A DNA stretch of 64,000 bases, taken from CAUPWF01 sp963515125 (GTDB lineage: Bacteria; Bacillota; Clostridia; Lachnospirales; Lachnospiraceae). The stretch is from assembly GCA_052116865.1 (NCBI GenBank), contig JBQKKG010000001.1:500567-564566 (forward strand), in the 5' to 3' direction. Below the pieces are notes generated by a model. That model was given only the letters and a program-made list of their open reading frames with translations, had not been told where the DNA came from and searched no databases. Positions 9,074-17,817 of the stretch are shown in pieces. Position 1 is the first letter of the stretch. Each line of letters opens with the position of its first letter. The translations under genes and the position numbers were made by a program.

Positions 9074-9925
9074 ATGAAAAAAATAGCAATAGTAACAGAT
9101 AGCAATAGTGGCATCACGCAAGCGGAAGGAGAAATCCTTGGAGTAACAATATTACCAATGCCTTTTTATATAGATGGAACATTATTTTTTGAGGATATCA
9201 CATTAACGCAAGAGGAATTTTACAAAAAATTGGAGGAAAATTCCGATATTTCAACATCGCAGCCTTCGCCCGGAGATGTCATTGATTTGTGGGATGAATT
9301 ATTAAAATCGTATGACGAAATTGTATATATTCCGATGTCTAGTGGATTGAGTAGTTCTTGTCAAACAGCTCAAATGCTTTCAGAAGAATATGAAGAACAA
9401 GTTTTTGTAGTAAATAATCAACGAATTTCTGTTACACAAAGGCAATCTGTTCTAGATGCTATTAGTCTTGCTGAGTCTGGAAAAAAAGGGAAAGAAATTA
9501 AGCAAATCTTAGAAGCAGAGAAGTTCGAATCAAGTATTTATATAACAGTAGATACATTAAAGTATTTGAAGAAAGGTGGTAGAATTACTCCAGCTGCGGC
9601 TGCCATAGGTACAGTTTTAAATTTAAAGCCGGTTCTTACAATCCAAGGAGAAAAGTTAGATGCCTATGCGAAGGTGCGCGGGTGGAAGCAAGCTAAAAAA
9701 ACCATGTTAGAGGCAATGTCGAAAGATTTAGAAGAAAGATTTACAGACAAAGAGGTATGTATTTACGTTGCATATACTGGAAAAAAGGAAGATGTAGAAT
9801 CTTGGGTACAAGAAGTAAAAGTTAGATTCCCAGAACGCGAATTTTTTATGGCACCCCTATCTCTTAGTGTATCGTGTCACTTAGGGCCGGGAGCCATGGC
9901 AATTGCATGCAGTAAAAAAATATAA
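9074..9925 (+). CDS. DegV family fatty-acid-binding protein
   Basis: DegV proteins bind a long-chain fatty acid between two domains and, as FakB, present it to the kinase FakA for phosphorylation. This 283-residue protein has the family opening MKKIAIVTDSNSGI, the SDISTSQPSPGD segment with the TSQPS motif, the SSGLSSSCQTAQ ligand loop and LKKGGRI. Its C-terminal end SCHLGPGAMAIA is also typical. It follows the DUF711 gene by 18 bases in the same direction. No fakA is in this window. It ends at a two-way terminator facing tmcAL. Confidence 0.92.
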   Translation: MKKIAIVTDSNSGITQAEGEILGVTILPMPFYIDGTLFFEDITLTQEEFYKKLEENSDISTSQPSPGDVIDLWDELLKSYDEIVYIPMSSGLSSSCQTAQMLSEEYEEQVFVVNNQRISVTQRQSVLDAISLAESGKKGKEIKQILEAEKFESSIYITVDTLKYLKKGGRITPAAAAIGTVLNLKPVLTIQGEKLDAYAKVRGWKQAKKTMLEAMSKDLEERFTDKEVCIYVAYTGKKEDVESWVQEVKVRFPEREFFMAPLSLSVSCHLGPGAMAIACSKKI

Positions 9926-9927
9926 TA

Positions 9928-9980
9928 AAAAAGACATATAATACAACGTCTAAGAGCGGGCACATATTATATGTCTTTTT
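9928..9980. terminator. Bidirectional terminator between degV and tmcAL
   Basis: Perfect 16-bp arms (9928-9943, 9965-9980) flanked by A and T runs lie between two converging genes and can stop transcripts from both sides. Confidence 0.87.
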
Positions 9981-9983
9981 ACA

Positions 9984-11279
9984 TTAAATACGGATAATTG
10001 ATTGCTCATATTCATTAATAAAAGCAGTTTTGTACTTATCGGTAATAATAGATTCATATAAATTAGAGGTAAAAATATCTTGTAAAAGCATTTGTTTTCC
10101 GGAATTGCAAAGTGTATCTGTATTTTTAAGCTTTGTCAGAATAGGAAGGCTGCTTTCTTTTTTTAATAAGTGTAATAATTTACTTGCATCTTTCCGAAAA
10201 CCCAAAATATGAACATAGTAATGATACTTACTAAAATCTGAAATAGCATACTCCTGATTAGTTATTCCTAATAAAATGTGTAACAGTGATCGACTTACAC
10301 GAGAATAGGTGATATCTTTGGTTTTGATTAATTCACAGAATTGTTCAAAATGTAAAAATCGATTCCTGTGATTTATCATTCGATTGGCAATATCTTCAGA
10401 CACATCTGCATATGTTGTCAGAGAAGTATTGGTTTCTTGCAGTAGTTTGTATTTTAATAATAATGAAAAGTCATTGGCGTAAACAGGGTATCGCACTTGG
10501 TGGTTATCAAGTAGTAATTCCAGACAGGATTTAGGTACCTGCATTTCTAATTCGCTAAGAATACTTGAAAAATTAGAGTATTCATAATCAGACTCTGAAA
10601 AAGCCATTTTTTGATAAGAATTACCGCTATATGCTAATAAATTGCGAATAGCAGAAGCTGAGCTGAAGTTTGTCTGTAATTCGGTATCGTGATAGTTAGA
10701 ACCTTGACGTTTGATTGTAAAAGGGACAATATGGCTATTCAATCGATAGAGTGCTTTTAAATATTCAATACCTAAGATGTTATTGGGACTGTCAATTACT
10801 GTAGCAAGTTGAAGTCCTTGGTTAGAAGTGTATGTTAGTAATGCCGCATGCCTTGCAGAAGGAAAGGACATCCCTTGTTTTAAATTTTGGTGAAGTGCTT
10901 CTCGATATTCTTTTGGTTCCGATTGAAGGATCCACGCAATATCAGAGAGGGACTTAAGATCTCCACATTCACTTCCAAAACACAGACTATCTACACAACC
11001 TAATTGATGGAGTAAACCAACGGCACCCATTGCAAATATTTCTGCGCTTGCAGTAGCATACCTTACTGGTAATTCTATTACAATGGAGGCGCCCGAACGA
11101 AGGGCCATTTCCGTACGAATATGTTTTGGCATAATTGCCGGTGTCCCACGCTGTACATAGTTACCACTCATAACAACAATTACATTGTCAGCTTGCGTTA
11201 TTTCTTTTGCCTTTTGTATATGATAAAGATGGCCATTGTGAAATGGATTGTATTCCGTAATTAACCCGACTGTTTTCAT
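9984..11279 (-). CDS. tmcAL: tRNA(Met) cytidine acetate ligase
   Basis: Makes N4-acetylcytidine at the wobble base of elongator tRNA-Met from acetate and ATP, a Firmicutes alternative to TmcA. The 431-residue protein (formerly YlbM) opens MKTVGLITEYNPFHNGHLYH, containing the HxGH nucleotidyltransferase motif, then VVMSGNYVQRGTPAIM and FGSECGD. The middle has FSSASAIRNLL, seen across the family. A GGAG-type site lies just upstream of the ATG. It is transcribed alone, divergent from the M-box leader. Acetate as substrate links it loosely to the nearby pta-ackA genes. Confidence 0.92.
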   Translation of the reverse strand: MKTVGLITEYNPFHNGHLYHIQKAKEITQADNVIVVMSGNYVQRGTPAIMPKHIRTEMALRSGASIVIELPVRYATASAEIFAMGAVGLLHQLGCVDSLCFGSECGDLKSLSDIAWILQSEPKEYREALHQNLKQGMSFPSARHAALLTYTSNQGLQLATVIDSPNNILGIEYLKALYRLNSHIVPFTIKRQGSNYHDTELQTNFSSASAIRNLLAYSGNSYQKMAFSESDYEYSNFSSILSELEMQVPKSCLELLLDNHQVRYPVYANDFSLLLKYKLLQETNTSLTTYADVSEDIANRMINHRNRFLHFEQFCELIKTKDITYSRVSRSLLHILLGITNQEYAISDFSKYHYYVHILGFRKDASKLLHLLKKESSLPILTKLKNTDTLCNSGKQMLLQDIFTSNLYESIITDKYKTAFINEYEQSIIRI

Positions 11280-11359
11280 TGCATGCTCCTTTACATAGTA
11301 GTAGATAGTATTAAATTAATTATACAATAAATTTCCTGTAAATAATACCTAAAAATAAA

Positions 11360-11388
11360 TTGACAAGATTATAGGATATGGTTTAAAC
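11360..11388 (+). promoter_or_regulatory. Probable promoter of the M-box/mgtE transcript
   Basis: TTGACA at 11360-11365, followed 16 to 17 bases on by a weak -10 (TTTAAA or TTAAAC, 11382-11388). It lies 20 bases or so before the riboswitch. Confidence 0.5.
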
Positions 11389-11409
11389 TTAATTATAAAC
11401 AAAACTGAA

Positions 11410-11590
11410 TAAATCCGGTAGGTAAGGTTACCACAGGGATATGGGTTGCTGCCGCGAAGTAGTGGAGACACTATGAGAAGGTTAGCAAATTATGTCGAAT
11501 ACAAGGCATAATTTAATGCAATTACAAGATGTCGCTCAGATATCGCGCCCTGCGAAACTAAAGCTTGAACGGTGGCTTAGTCAATGCAAT
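11410..11590 (+). ncRNA. M-box (ykoK-type) magnesium riboswitch
   Basis: The leader contains the conserved blocks of the M-box aptamer in order: GGTAGGTAAGGTTACC near 11417, GGGTTGCTGCCGCGAAGTAG near 11443, the hairpin TGCC-type segment around 11490-11515, and CTAAAGCTTGAACGG near 11559. In this class magnesium binding folds the aptamer and allows a downstream terminator to form, so transporter genes are expressed when magnesium is low. The two genes that follow are MgtE magnesium channels, which fits. The exact outer stem was not resolved by eye. With the promoter and terminator this accounts for the whole 460-base interval between tmcAL and mgtE. Confidence 0.88.
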
Positions 11591-11617
11591 TGTGCTATTG
11601 ATTAGTATGTATGTAGT

Positions 11618-11652
11618 TACACGTCATCGTTATAGGTGCCGTGTATTTTTTT
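11618..11652 (+). terminator. Expression-platform terminator of the M-box
   Basis: TACACG (11618-11623) pairs with CGTGTA (11640-11645); an inner CATC/GGTG stem continues past one mismatch around a GTTATA loop. Seven T bases follow. It lies between the aptamer and the mgtE start, as expected for magnesium-driven early termination. Confidence 0.82.
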
Positions 11653-11739
11653 GTGTAATTTGTTTATAATCCATCTGATGGCGTTTGTAAAGAATATACG
11701 TATTGATGGTAATAAAAGTTCAAGATAGGAGGGTACATT

Positions 11740-13074
11740 ATGAATGAAGAAATAATACGAACATTATTAGTACAACGTAGATATAAGGAATTAAAAACTG
11801 AGTTAGAAAAGATGTACCCTGTTGATATAGCAGAGAGTCTGCGTGAATTTGATGATAAAGAGTCCATTATTATATTCCGTCTACTGATAAAGGATGATGC
11901 AGCAGATGTATTTACTTATCTTGATAGTGATAGGCGTGAAATACTAATTAATGCCCTAACAGACTCTGAAATCAAAGAAGTAATGGATGAAATGTATCTA
12001 GATGATACGGTAGATGTATTAGAGGAAATGCCAGCAAATGTAGTAGACAGATTGTTAGAAGCTACAGATGATGATACTAGACGACAAATTAATATTTTCT
12101 TAAAATACCCCGAACGTAGTGCTGGAAGTATTATGACAGTAGAGTATGCTGGACTTAATAAAGAGATGACAGTTGCAGATGCAATATTAAAAATACGGCA
12201 AGTTGGTATTACCAAAGAAACTATTTATACACTATATGTAACAGAAAAACGTAGACTTATCGGATATGTAACAATGAAGGATCTACTAACTAGTAGCGAT
12301 AGTAGGACCATTGAAGATATTATGGATAGCAATATTATCTATGCAGAAACACTTGATGACCAAGAGGATGTATCTAAGTTAATTAAAAAATATGGCTTAA
12401 TTGCAATTCCTATTGTGGATAAAGAAATGTGTATGGTAGGAATCGTAACGGTTGATGATGCAATGTTGATACTACAAGGTGAGTCAACAGAAGATATTAC
12501 TCGAATGGCAGCGGTTAGTCCTAGTGAAGAGTCATACTTTGGTACATCTGTGTGGGGGCATGCAAAAAATAGAAGCGCATGGTTAATTATTCTGATGTTA
12601 TCAGCTACAATAACAGGTAGCATCATCAATGGCTATGAGGATGCGATGTCAGTGATGCCAATATTGGTTTCATTTATTACTATGATTATGGGTACAGGAG
12701 GGAATTGTGGTTCCCAGAGTGCAACATTAATGATTCGAGGATTAGCAATTGACGAAATTCAGTTTCAGGATATTTTTCGTGTTATTTTTAAAGAATTTCA
12801 AGTTGCCATAGTGGTAGGAGTATTATTATCGGTGGCGAATGGATTGCGCATATATATTATGTATCAAAATCTAACGTTATCTGTTGCTGTTGGTTTATCT
12901 TTAATGGCAACGATTTTGTTAGCAAAAATGGTGGGATGCACATTACCCCTCATCGCAGAAAAATTACATCTAGATCCTGCAATTATGGCAGCACCACTGA
13001 TTACTACAATTGTGGATGCTGGTGCAATTATGATATATTTTGCAATTGTAACTCGATTTTTTCATTTGAACTGA
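11740..13074 (+). CDS. mgtE: Magnesium transporter MgtE, copy 1
   Basis: Magnesium-gated channel of the cytoplasmic membrane. The 444-residue protein has the N-terminal helical repeat domain (residues 1-130), two CBS domains (about 130-255) that sense intracellular magnesium, and five membrane helices. The pore part keeps GTGGNCGSQSATLMIRGLA and DPAIMAAPLITTIVDAG, whose aspartate lines the ion path in the characterised Thermus channel. ATG 11740 is preceded by AGGAGGG. It is the first gene after the M-box leader; the second copy follows 19 bases on, with high similarity along the whole length, which shows a tandem duplication. Confidence 0.95.
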   Translation: MNEEIIRTLLVQRRYKELKTELEKMYPVDIAESLREFDDKESIIIFRLLIKDDAADVFTYLDSDRREILINALTDSEIKEVMDEMYLDDTVDVLEEMPANVVDRLLEATDDDTRRQINIFLKYPERSAGSIMTVEYAGLNKEMTVADAILKIRQVGITKETIYTLYVTEKRRLIGYVTMKDLLTSSDSRTIEDIMDSNIIYAETLDDQEDVSKLIKKYGLIAIPIVDKEMCMVGIVTVDDAMLILQGESTEDITRMAAVSPSEESYFGTSVWGHAKNRSAWLIILMLSATITGSIINGYEDAMSVMPILVSFITMIMGTGGNCGSQSATLMIRGLAIDEIQFQDIFRVIFKEFQVAIVVGVLLSVANGLRIYIMYQNLTLSVAVGLSLMATILLAKMVGCTLPLIAEKLHLDPAIMAAPLITTIVDAGAIMIYFAIVTRFFHLN

Positions 13075-13093
13075 TTTCGAAAGGAGGATGCAT

Positions 13094-14425
13094 ATGACAG
13101 AGGAATATATTTTAGAATTATTAGGTACACGACAATATAAACAGTTAAAAATCGGTCTAGAGTCTATGTATCCCATAGATATAGCAGAGTGTTTGGAAGA
13201 TTTTGCAGAAAAGCAATTGATTATAGTGTTTAGACTCTTAGGTAAAGAAGAAGCCGCTGAAACATTCACTTATATGAATAGCGATATGAGGCAAGTACTC
13301 ATCAACGCACTAACAGATTCTGAAATACAAGAAGTAATGGAGGAAATGTATTTAGATGATGCGGTCGATATGTTAGAGGAAATGCCTGCAAATGTTGTAG
13401 ATCGATTGTTAGAATCGACAGACGAAAATACAAGAAGACAGATTAATGAGCTATTAGAATATCCAGAAGATAGTGCGGGCAGCATTATGACTGTAGAATA
13501 TATAGGATTACGAAAGGACATGACAGTAGCGGACGCGATTCTAAAAATTCGTCATATAGGTATTAATAAAGAAACTATTTATACTTGCTATGTTACAGAA
13601 AAAAGAAAATTACTAGGTTGTGTAAACGTGAAAGATCTGATGGCAAGCAGTGATAGTAAAACAATGGAAGACATAATGGATACTAATATTATATATGCAC
13701 AAACTCACGATGATCAAGAAGATGTAGTAAAACAGATACGAAAATATGGATTAATGGCAATGCCCGTTGTAGATAGGGAACGGTGTATGGTGGGCATTGT
13801 AACGGTTGATGATGCTATGGATGTCTTACAAGAGGAAACAACAGAAGATATGAATATTATGGCCGCAATGAGCCCGAGTGAAGAGTCTTATTTTGGAACA
13901 TCTGTATGGGGTCACGCCAAGAATCGAAGCTTATGGCTATTAATCTTAATGTTTTCTTCTACAATTACAGGACTCATTATTATGAGATATGAAAAGGCAT
14001 TAGTAACAATGCCATTACTTGTATCATTTATTCCAATGTTATCAGATACTGGTGGGAATTGTGGCTCCCAAAGTTCTACATTGATTATTCGAGGACTCGC
14101 AGTAGATGAGATTCAATTTAAGGATATCTTTAAAATTATTTTTAAAGAGTTTCGTGTTGCAATTTTAGTGGGCGCTTTTTTGTCCATCATAAATGGAATC
14201 AGGATATTATTGATGTATCAGGATTTAATTTTAGCTGTAGTAATTGGATTAACCTTAATATGTACAATAGTTTTATCAAAAATGATAGGATGCATGCTTC
14301 CTTTATTTGCAAAGAGATTAAATATGGATCCCGCGATTATGGCTGCACCATTGATCACCACCATTGTAGACACCTGTTCTATTGTCATATATTTTTCTAT
14401 AGTAACTAGAATCTTTAATCTATAG
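13094..14425 (+). CDS. mgtE: Magnesium transporter MgtE, copy 2
   Basis: Tandem paralogue of the preceding gene, 443 residues, with the same order of N domain, CBS pair and five-helix pore (DTGGNCGSQSSTLIIRGLA, DPAIMAAPLITTIVDTC). Start is ATG 13094, six bases after AGGAGG; the ATG at 13088 touches that site and would add only two residues. Conserved segments such as DALDEMYLDD-like and EEMPANVVDRLLE are nearly identical to copy 1, while the membrane helices differ more. Both genes share the M-box leader. Why two are kept is open: different metals, different gating levels or a mixed dimer are all possible. Confidence 0.95.
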   Translation: MTEEYILELLGTRQYKQLKIGLESMYPIDIAECLEDFAEKQLIIVFRLLGKEEAAETFTYMNSDMRQVLINALTDSEIQEVMEEMYLDDAVDMLEEMPANVVDRLLESTDENTRRQINELLEYPEDSAGSIMTVEYIGLRKDMTVADAILKIRHIGINKETIYTCYVTEKRKLLGCVNVKDLMASSDSKTMEDIMDTNIIYAQTHDDQEDVVKQIRKYGLMAMPVVDRERCMVGIVTVDDAMDVLQEETTEDMNIMAAMSPSEESYFGTSVWGHAKNRSLWLLILMFSSTITGLIIMRYEKALVTMPLLVSFIPMLSDTGGNCGSQSSTLIIRGLAVDEIQFKDIFKIIFKEFRVAILVGAFLSIINGIRILLMYQDLILAVVIGLTLICTIVLSKMIGCMLPLFAKRLNMDPAIMAAPLITTIVDTCSIVIYFSIVTRIFNL

Positions 14426-14456
14426 ATATTGTACTTAAAAAGAGACATAAATTGGG

Positions 14457-14485
14457 TTGTATACAATATATGTTTGGGGTATAAT
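14457..14485 (+). promoter_or_regulatory. Promoter of pta-ackA with overlapping TTGTATACAA palindrome
   Basis: TTGTAT (14457-14462), 17-base spacer, TATAAT (14480-14485). The -35 box is the left half of the palindrome TTGTATACAA (14457-14466), a FadR/GntR-type operator shape that also forms the centre of the palindrome at 27668. Confidence 0.75.
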
Positions 14486-14524
14486 AAATATAACTGAGAA
14501 TAAATGGAAAGGAGTCTTTAAATC

Positions 14525-15517
14525 ATGGGATTTATAGATGAAATTAAAGTAAGAGCAAAGGCAGACAAGAAAGTAATCGTATTGCCAGAAACAGAAGACA
14601 AGAGGACATATGCAGCAGCTGAGCAGATTTTAAAAGAAGGTTTGGCTGACTTGATTCTTGTTGGAAGTCAAAAGGAAGTCGATACGGTGGGAGCTGGATT
14701 TCATATTGAAGGAGCAAAAATTGTGGATCCGGCTACACATTCAAAAACTGCTGAATATATCAATATGCTTGTAGAATTGAGAAAAGCTAAAGGCATGACT
14801 GAGGAACAGGCAACAGAATTATTAATGAAGAATTATTTATATTATGGAGTTATGATGGTAAAGGCAGGCGATGCTGATGGAATGGTTTCAGGTGCCTGTC
14901 ATTCTACTGCTGATACATTAAGACCATGTTTACAAATATTAAAGACAAAACCAGGTACAAAATTAGTATCTGCATTTTTTGTGATGTCCGTACCAGATTG
15001 TACTTATGGCGAACAAGGGACTTTTATATTTGCTGATAGTGGATTGGAACAAAATCCAGATGTTGAAAAACTTGCTGCAATTGCCGGATCTTCGGCAGAG
15101 TCATTTGAATTACTTGTGCAAAAACCTGCAAAGGTTGCAATGCTTTCACATTCTACAATGGGAAGTGCAAAACATGCAGACGTAGATAAAGTAGTGGCAG
15201 CAACTGCACTAGCAAAAGAATTATATCCAAATATTCAGTTGGATGGGGAAATGCAGCTAGATGCAGCCATTGTTCCTGAAATTGGAGAATCCAAAGCTCC
15301 AAACAGCAAAGTAGCAGGACATGCAAATGTATTAGTATTTCCTGATTTAGATGCAGGAAATATTGGCTATAAATTAGTGCAAAGACTTGCAAAGGCAGAG
15401 GCATATGGGCCAATTACTCAAGGAATTGCAAAACCAGTTAATGATTTGTCTCGTGGGTGTAGTGCAGAAGATATTGTGGGTGTTGTAGCAATTACAGCAG
15501 TACAATGCCAAAAGTAA
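14525..15517 (+). CDS. pta: Phosphate acetyltransferase
   Basis: Converts acetyl-CoA and phosphate to acetyl phosphate and CoA, the first step of acetate formation and ATP gain in fermentation. The 330-residue protein is the short clostridial form without the N-terminal regulatory domains found in enterobacteria. It shows VIVLPETEDKRTY, GDADGMVSGACHSTADTLRP, and PNSKVAGHANVLVFPDLDAGNI, all typical of the catalytic domain. A GGAAAGGAG site precedes ATG 14525. ackA follows after 22 bases, so both are made together from the promoter at 14457. Confidence 0.97.
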   Translation: MGFIDEIKVRAKADKKVIVLPETEDKRTYAAAEQILKEGLADLILVGSQKEVDTVGAGFHIEGAKIVDPATHSKTAEYINMLVELRKAKGMTEEQATELLMKNYLYYGVMMVKAGDADGMVSGACHSTADTLRPCLQILKTKPGTKLVSAFFVMSVPDCTYGEQGTFIFADSGLEQNPDVEKLAAIAGSSAESFELLVQKPAKVAMLSHSTMGSAKHADVDKVVAATALAKELYPNIQLDGEMQLDAAIVPEIGESKAPNSKVAGHANVLVFPDLDAGNIGYKLVQRLAKAEAYGPITQGIAKPVNDLSRGCSAEDIVGVVAITAVQCQK

Positions 15518-15539
15518 ATAAACATACGGAGGATATGAA

Positions 15540-16730
15540 ATGAACGTTTTAGTAATAAATTGTGGGAGCTCTTCTTTAAAATTTCAATTAATTAACTCTG
15601 ATTCTGAGTCAGTATTGGCAAAAGGATTATGTGAAAGAATAGGTATAGATGGTGAATTAACTTATCAACCAGCTGGTAAAGATAAAATGAAGTCTGCAAA
15701 GGCAATGCCAACGCATACACAAGCTATTCAATATGTAATTAATGCGTTAACGGATGTTGAAACCGGAGTTGTAAAAAGTTTAAGTGAAATAGATGCTGTA
15801 GGACACCGTGTTGTTCATGGTGGAGAAAAGTTTGCTACATCTATTGTCATTACAGATGAAGTATTAGCTGCTATTGAAGAATGCAATGACTTAGCACCAC
15901 TACACAATCCGGCAAATATTATTGGAATCAATGCATGTAAAGAATTAATGCCTAATACACCAATGGTAGCAGTTTTTGATACAGCATTTCATCAAACAAT
16001 GCCAAAAGAGGCTTTCATGTATGGACTCCCATATGAATATTATGATAAATATGCAGTGAGAAGATACGGTTTTCATGGTACAAGCCATAGTTTTGTCTCA
16101 AAACGTGTTGCAGAAATAGTAGGGCAATCCTATAATGCTACAAAAACAATTGTTTGCCATTTAGGAAATGGGTCAAGTATCTGTGCAGTTATGAATGGAA
16201 AATCTGTTGACACCTCTATGGGACTAACACCATTAGAAGGATTAGTAATGGGCACTCGTTCTGGTGATCTTGATCCGGCTATTTTGGAGTATATTGCTAA
16301 GAAAGAAGGCCTTGATGTAGAAGGCGTGTTAAAAGTTTTGAATAAAAAATCAGGTGTATTTGGACTTTCTGGTGGATTATCAAGTGATTTTAGAGACCTT
16401 TCAGACGCAAGTGATAATGGAAATGAGAAAGCAAAATTAGCTCTTGATGTATTTGCTTATCGTGTTGCAAAATATGTAGGCAGCTATGTTGCCGCAATGA
16501 ATGGTGTTGATAATATTGTTTTTACCGCAGGAATTGGTGAAAATGACTGTCCGATGCGTGAAGCAATTTGCAACTATCTTGGTTATTTAGGAATTACGAT
16601 TGATCAAGAGGCAAATAGTAAGAGAGGCGAAGAAGTTACAATTTCTACTCCAGATTCAAAAGTGAAAGTACTTGTTGTACCAACGAATGAAGAACTAGCA
16701 ATTGCACGTGAGACTGTATCACTAGTGTAA
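15540..16730 (+). CDS. ackA: Acetate kinase
   Basis: Transfers phosphate from acetyl phosphate to ADP, giving acetate and ATP in the cytosol. The 396-residue protein has the ASKHA-fold opening MNVLVINCGSSSLKFQL, the HRVVHGGEKF motif, the GFHGTSHSFVS signature, LGNGSSICA and a late GIGENDCPMRE. Length equals the family norm. GGAGG precedes the start. It is the second gene of the pta operon; no clear terminator follows before the promoter of yceD at 16788. Confidence 0.98.
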   Translation: MNVLVINCGSSSLKFQLINSDSESVLAKGLCERIGIDGELTYQPAGKDKMKSAKAMPTHTQAIQYVINALTDVETGVVKSLSEIDAVGHRVVHGGEKFATSIVITDEVLAAIEECNDLAPLHNPANIIGINACKELMPNTPMVAVFDTAFHQTMPKEAFMYGLPYEYYDKYAVRRYGFHGTSHSFVSKRVAEIVGQSYNATKTIVCHLGNGSSICAVMNGKSVDTSMGLTPLEGLVMGTRSGDLDPAILEYIAKKEGLDVEGVLKVLNKKSGVFGLSGGLSSDFRDLSDASDNGNEKAKLALDVFAYRVAKYVGSYVAAMNGVDNIVFTAGIGENDCPMREAICNYLGYLGITIDQEANSKRGEEVTISTPDSKVKVLVVPTNEELAIARETVSLV

Positions 16731-16787
16731 ATAGAATCATAGATTATATGAATTGGGACATATAGTATCTTTTCTTGCATAAATTTG

Positions 16788-16815
16788 TTGACAAAACAAT
16801 TTTACATGATATAAT
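16788..16815 (+). promoter_or_regulatory. Promoter of yceD-rpmF
   Basis: TTGACA (16788-16793), 16-base spacer, perfect TATAAT (16810-16815), 28 bases before the yceD start. Confidence 0.82.
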
Positions 16816-16843
16816 AGTTTAGGTATGAATAGGAGCAATAACA

Positions 16844-17368
16844 ATGATAATTAACCTATCCGACGTATTATCAGCGAATGACAAAACAGTAGAAAAAACT
16901 GCAGTAATTGATATGAACAAATTTCATTCTAAGGTTGGAGTGTTTCCAATTACGTATAAGGAACCTGTATATCTTGTAATTACACATGTAAAAGATAGAC
17001 AACTTCTTATAAAGGGACACACTAATTTAGAGATTGCGATTCCATGTGATCGATGTTTAAAAGATGTCACTAAGAAATTTGTAATTGAGTTTTATAATGA
17101 AGTTGATTTGCATGAGTCAGAAGTAGATAATAAAGAATTAGAAGAAAAGAATTATATTGACGGATATAATCTTGACGTAGACAAATTACTCTATAATGAG
17201 ATTTTGATAGGATGGCCGATGAAAATTCTATGTTGTAAAGACTGTAAAGGAATTTGCAATGTATGTGGTCAAAACCTAAATGAGGGAACTTGTGAATGTG
17301 AAGATGCAAGTCTTGACCCTAGAATGTCAGTTATCCGCGATGTGTTTAAGAATTTTAAGGAGGTGTAA
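16844..17368 (+). CDS. yceD: YceD family (DUF177) protein
   Basis: A 174-residue protein of the YceD/DUF177 family, which is linked to 23S rRNA maturation and ribosome assembly in other bacteria. It shows the family's IPCDRCLKDV near the middle and a second cysteine group CCKDCKGICNVCGQNLN near the end, together forming a likely zinc site. It precedes rpmF by three bases, the standard order in most bacteria, with the rpmF ribosome site placed inside its last codons. Its own promoter lies at 16788. Confidence 0.92.
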   Translation: MIINLSDVLSANDKTVEKTAVIDMNKFHSKVGVFPITYKEPVYLVITHVKDRQLLIKGHTNLEIAIPCDRCLKDVTKKFVIEFYNEVDLHESEVDNKELEEKNYIDGYNLDVDKLLYNEILIGWPMKILCCKDCKGICNVCGQNLNEGTCECEDASLDPRMSVIRDVFKNFKEV

Positions 17369-17371
17369 CCT

Positions 17372-17551
17372 ATGTCAATTTGTCCAAAGAATAAATCTTC
17401 TAAAGGTAGAAGAGATAAAAGAAGAGCTAACTGGAAAATGAGCGCTCCAAATCTTGTTAAATGTAGCAAATGTGGAGAATTAATGATGCCTCATAGAGTA
17501 TGTAAAGCTTGTGGATCATACAACAAAAAAGAAATTGTTTCAGTTGACTAA
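17372..17551 (+). CDS. rpmF: 50S ribosomal protein L32
   Basis: The 59-residue bL32 protein of the large ribosomal subunit. It starts MSICPKNKSSKGRRDKRRAN and holds a zinc-ribbon with two CxxC pairs, CSKCGELMMPHRVCKACG. It is the zinc-binding C+ form. An AGGAGG site overlaps the end of yceD. A terminator follows at 17559. Confidence 0.97.
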   Translation: MSICPKNKSSKGRRDKRRANWKMSAPNLVKCSKCGELMMPHRVCKACGSYNKKEIVSVD

Positions 17552-17558
17552 TGTTAAA

Positions 17559-17597
17559 AACGAGGATTTCCAATTACTTTGGAGGTCCTTGTTTTTT
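17559..17597 (+). terminator. Terminator after rpmF
   Basis: Arms 17559-17571 and 17581-17593 pair over 13 bp with G-U wobbles and end in six T bases. Confidence 0.82.
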
Positions 17598-17684
17598 GGG
17601 AAAATTTTAATATATCTAGTAAACAATTTATTTCTTTTATTGTGTTAAGAAAGTGCTAAGAATATACTAATAACTGTTAATTTA

Positions 17685-17713
17685 TTGACAGTTCCATTTT
17701 TAAAAGTTACACT
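17685..17713 (+). promoter_or_regulatory. Promoter upstream of the sodium symporter
   Basis: TTGACA (17685-17690), 17-base spacer, TACACT (17708-17713). Transcription would begin near 17720, directly before the hairpin at 17733. Confidence 0.72.
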
Positions 17714-17732
17714 AAAAAAGAGGATTGGTCAT

Positions 17733-17770
17733 AAAAAGGATGCTCTCACATGGGTGAGAGCATCCTTTTT
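17733..17770 (+). terminator. Perfect 17-bp leader hairpin with T tract (attenuator candidate)
   Basis: Arms 17733-17749 and 17754-17770 are exact complements around a four-base loop; the A/T ends give a terminator shape. It lies about 13 bases after the predicted start of transcription and 48 bases before the symporter gene, so it is either an attenuator, a small-RNA terminator or a 5' stabilising hairpin. Confidence 0.75.
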
Positions 17771-17817
17771 ATTTCCACTTTTCTGTAAACCTAAAAACAG
17801 AAAATAGAGGTGATATT

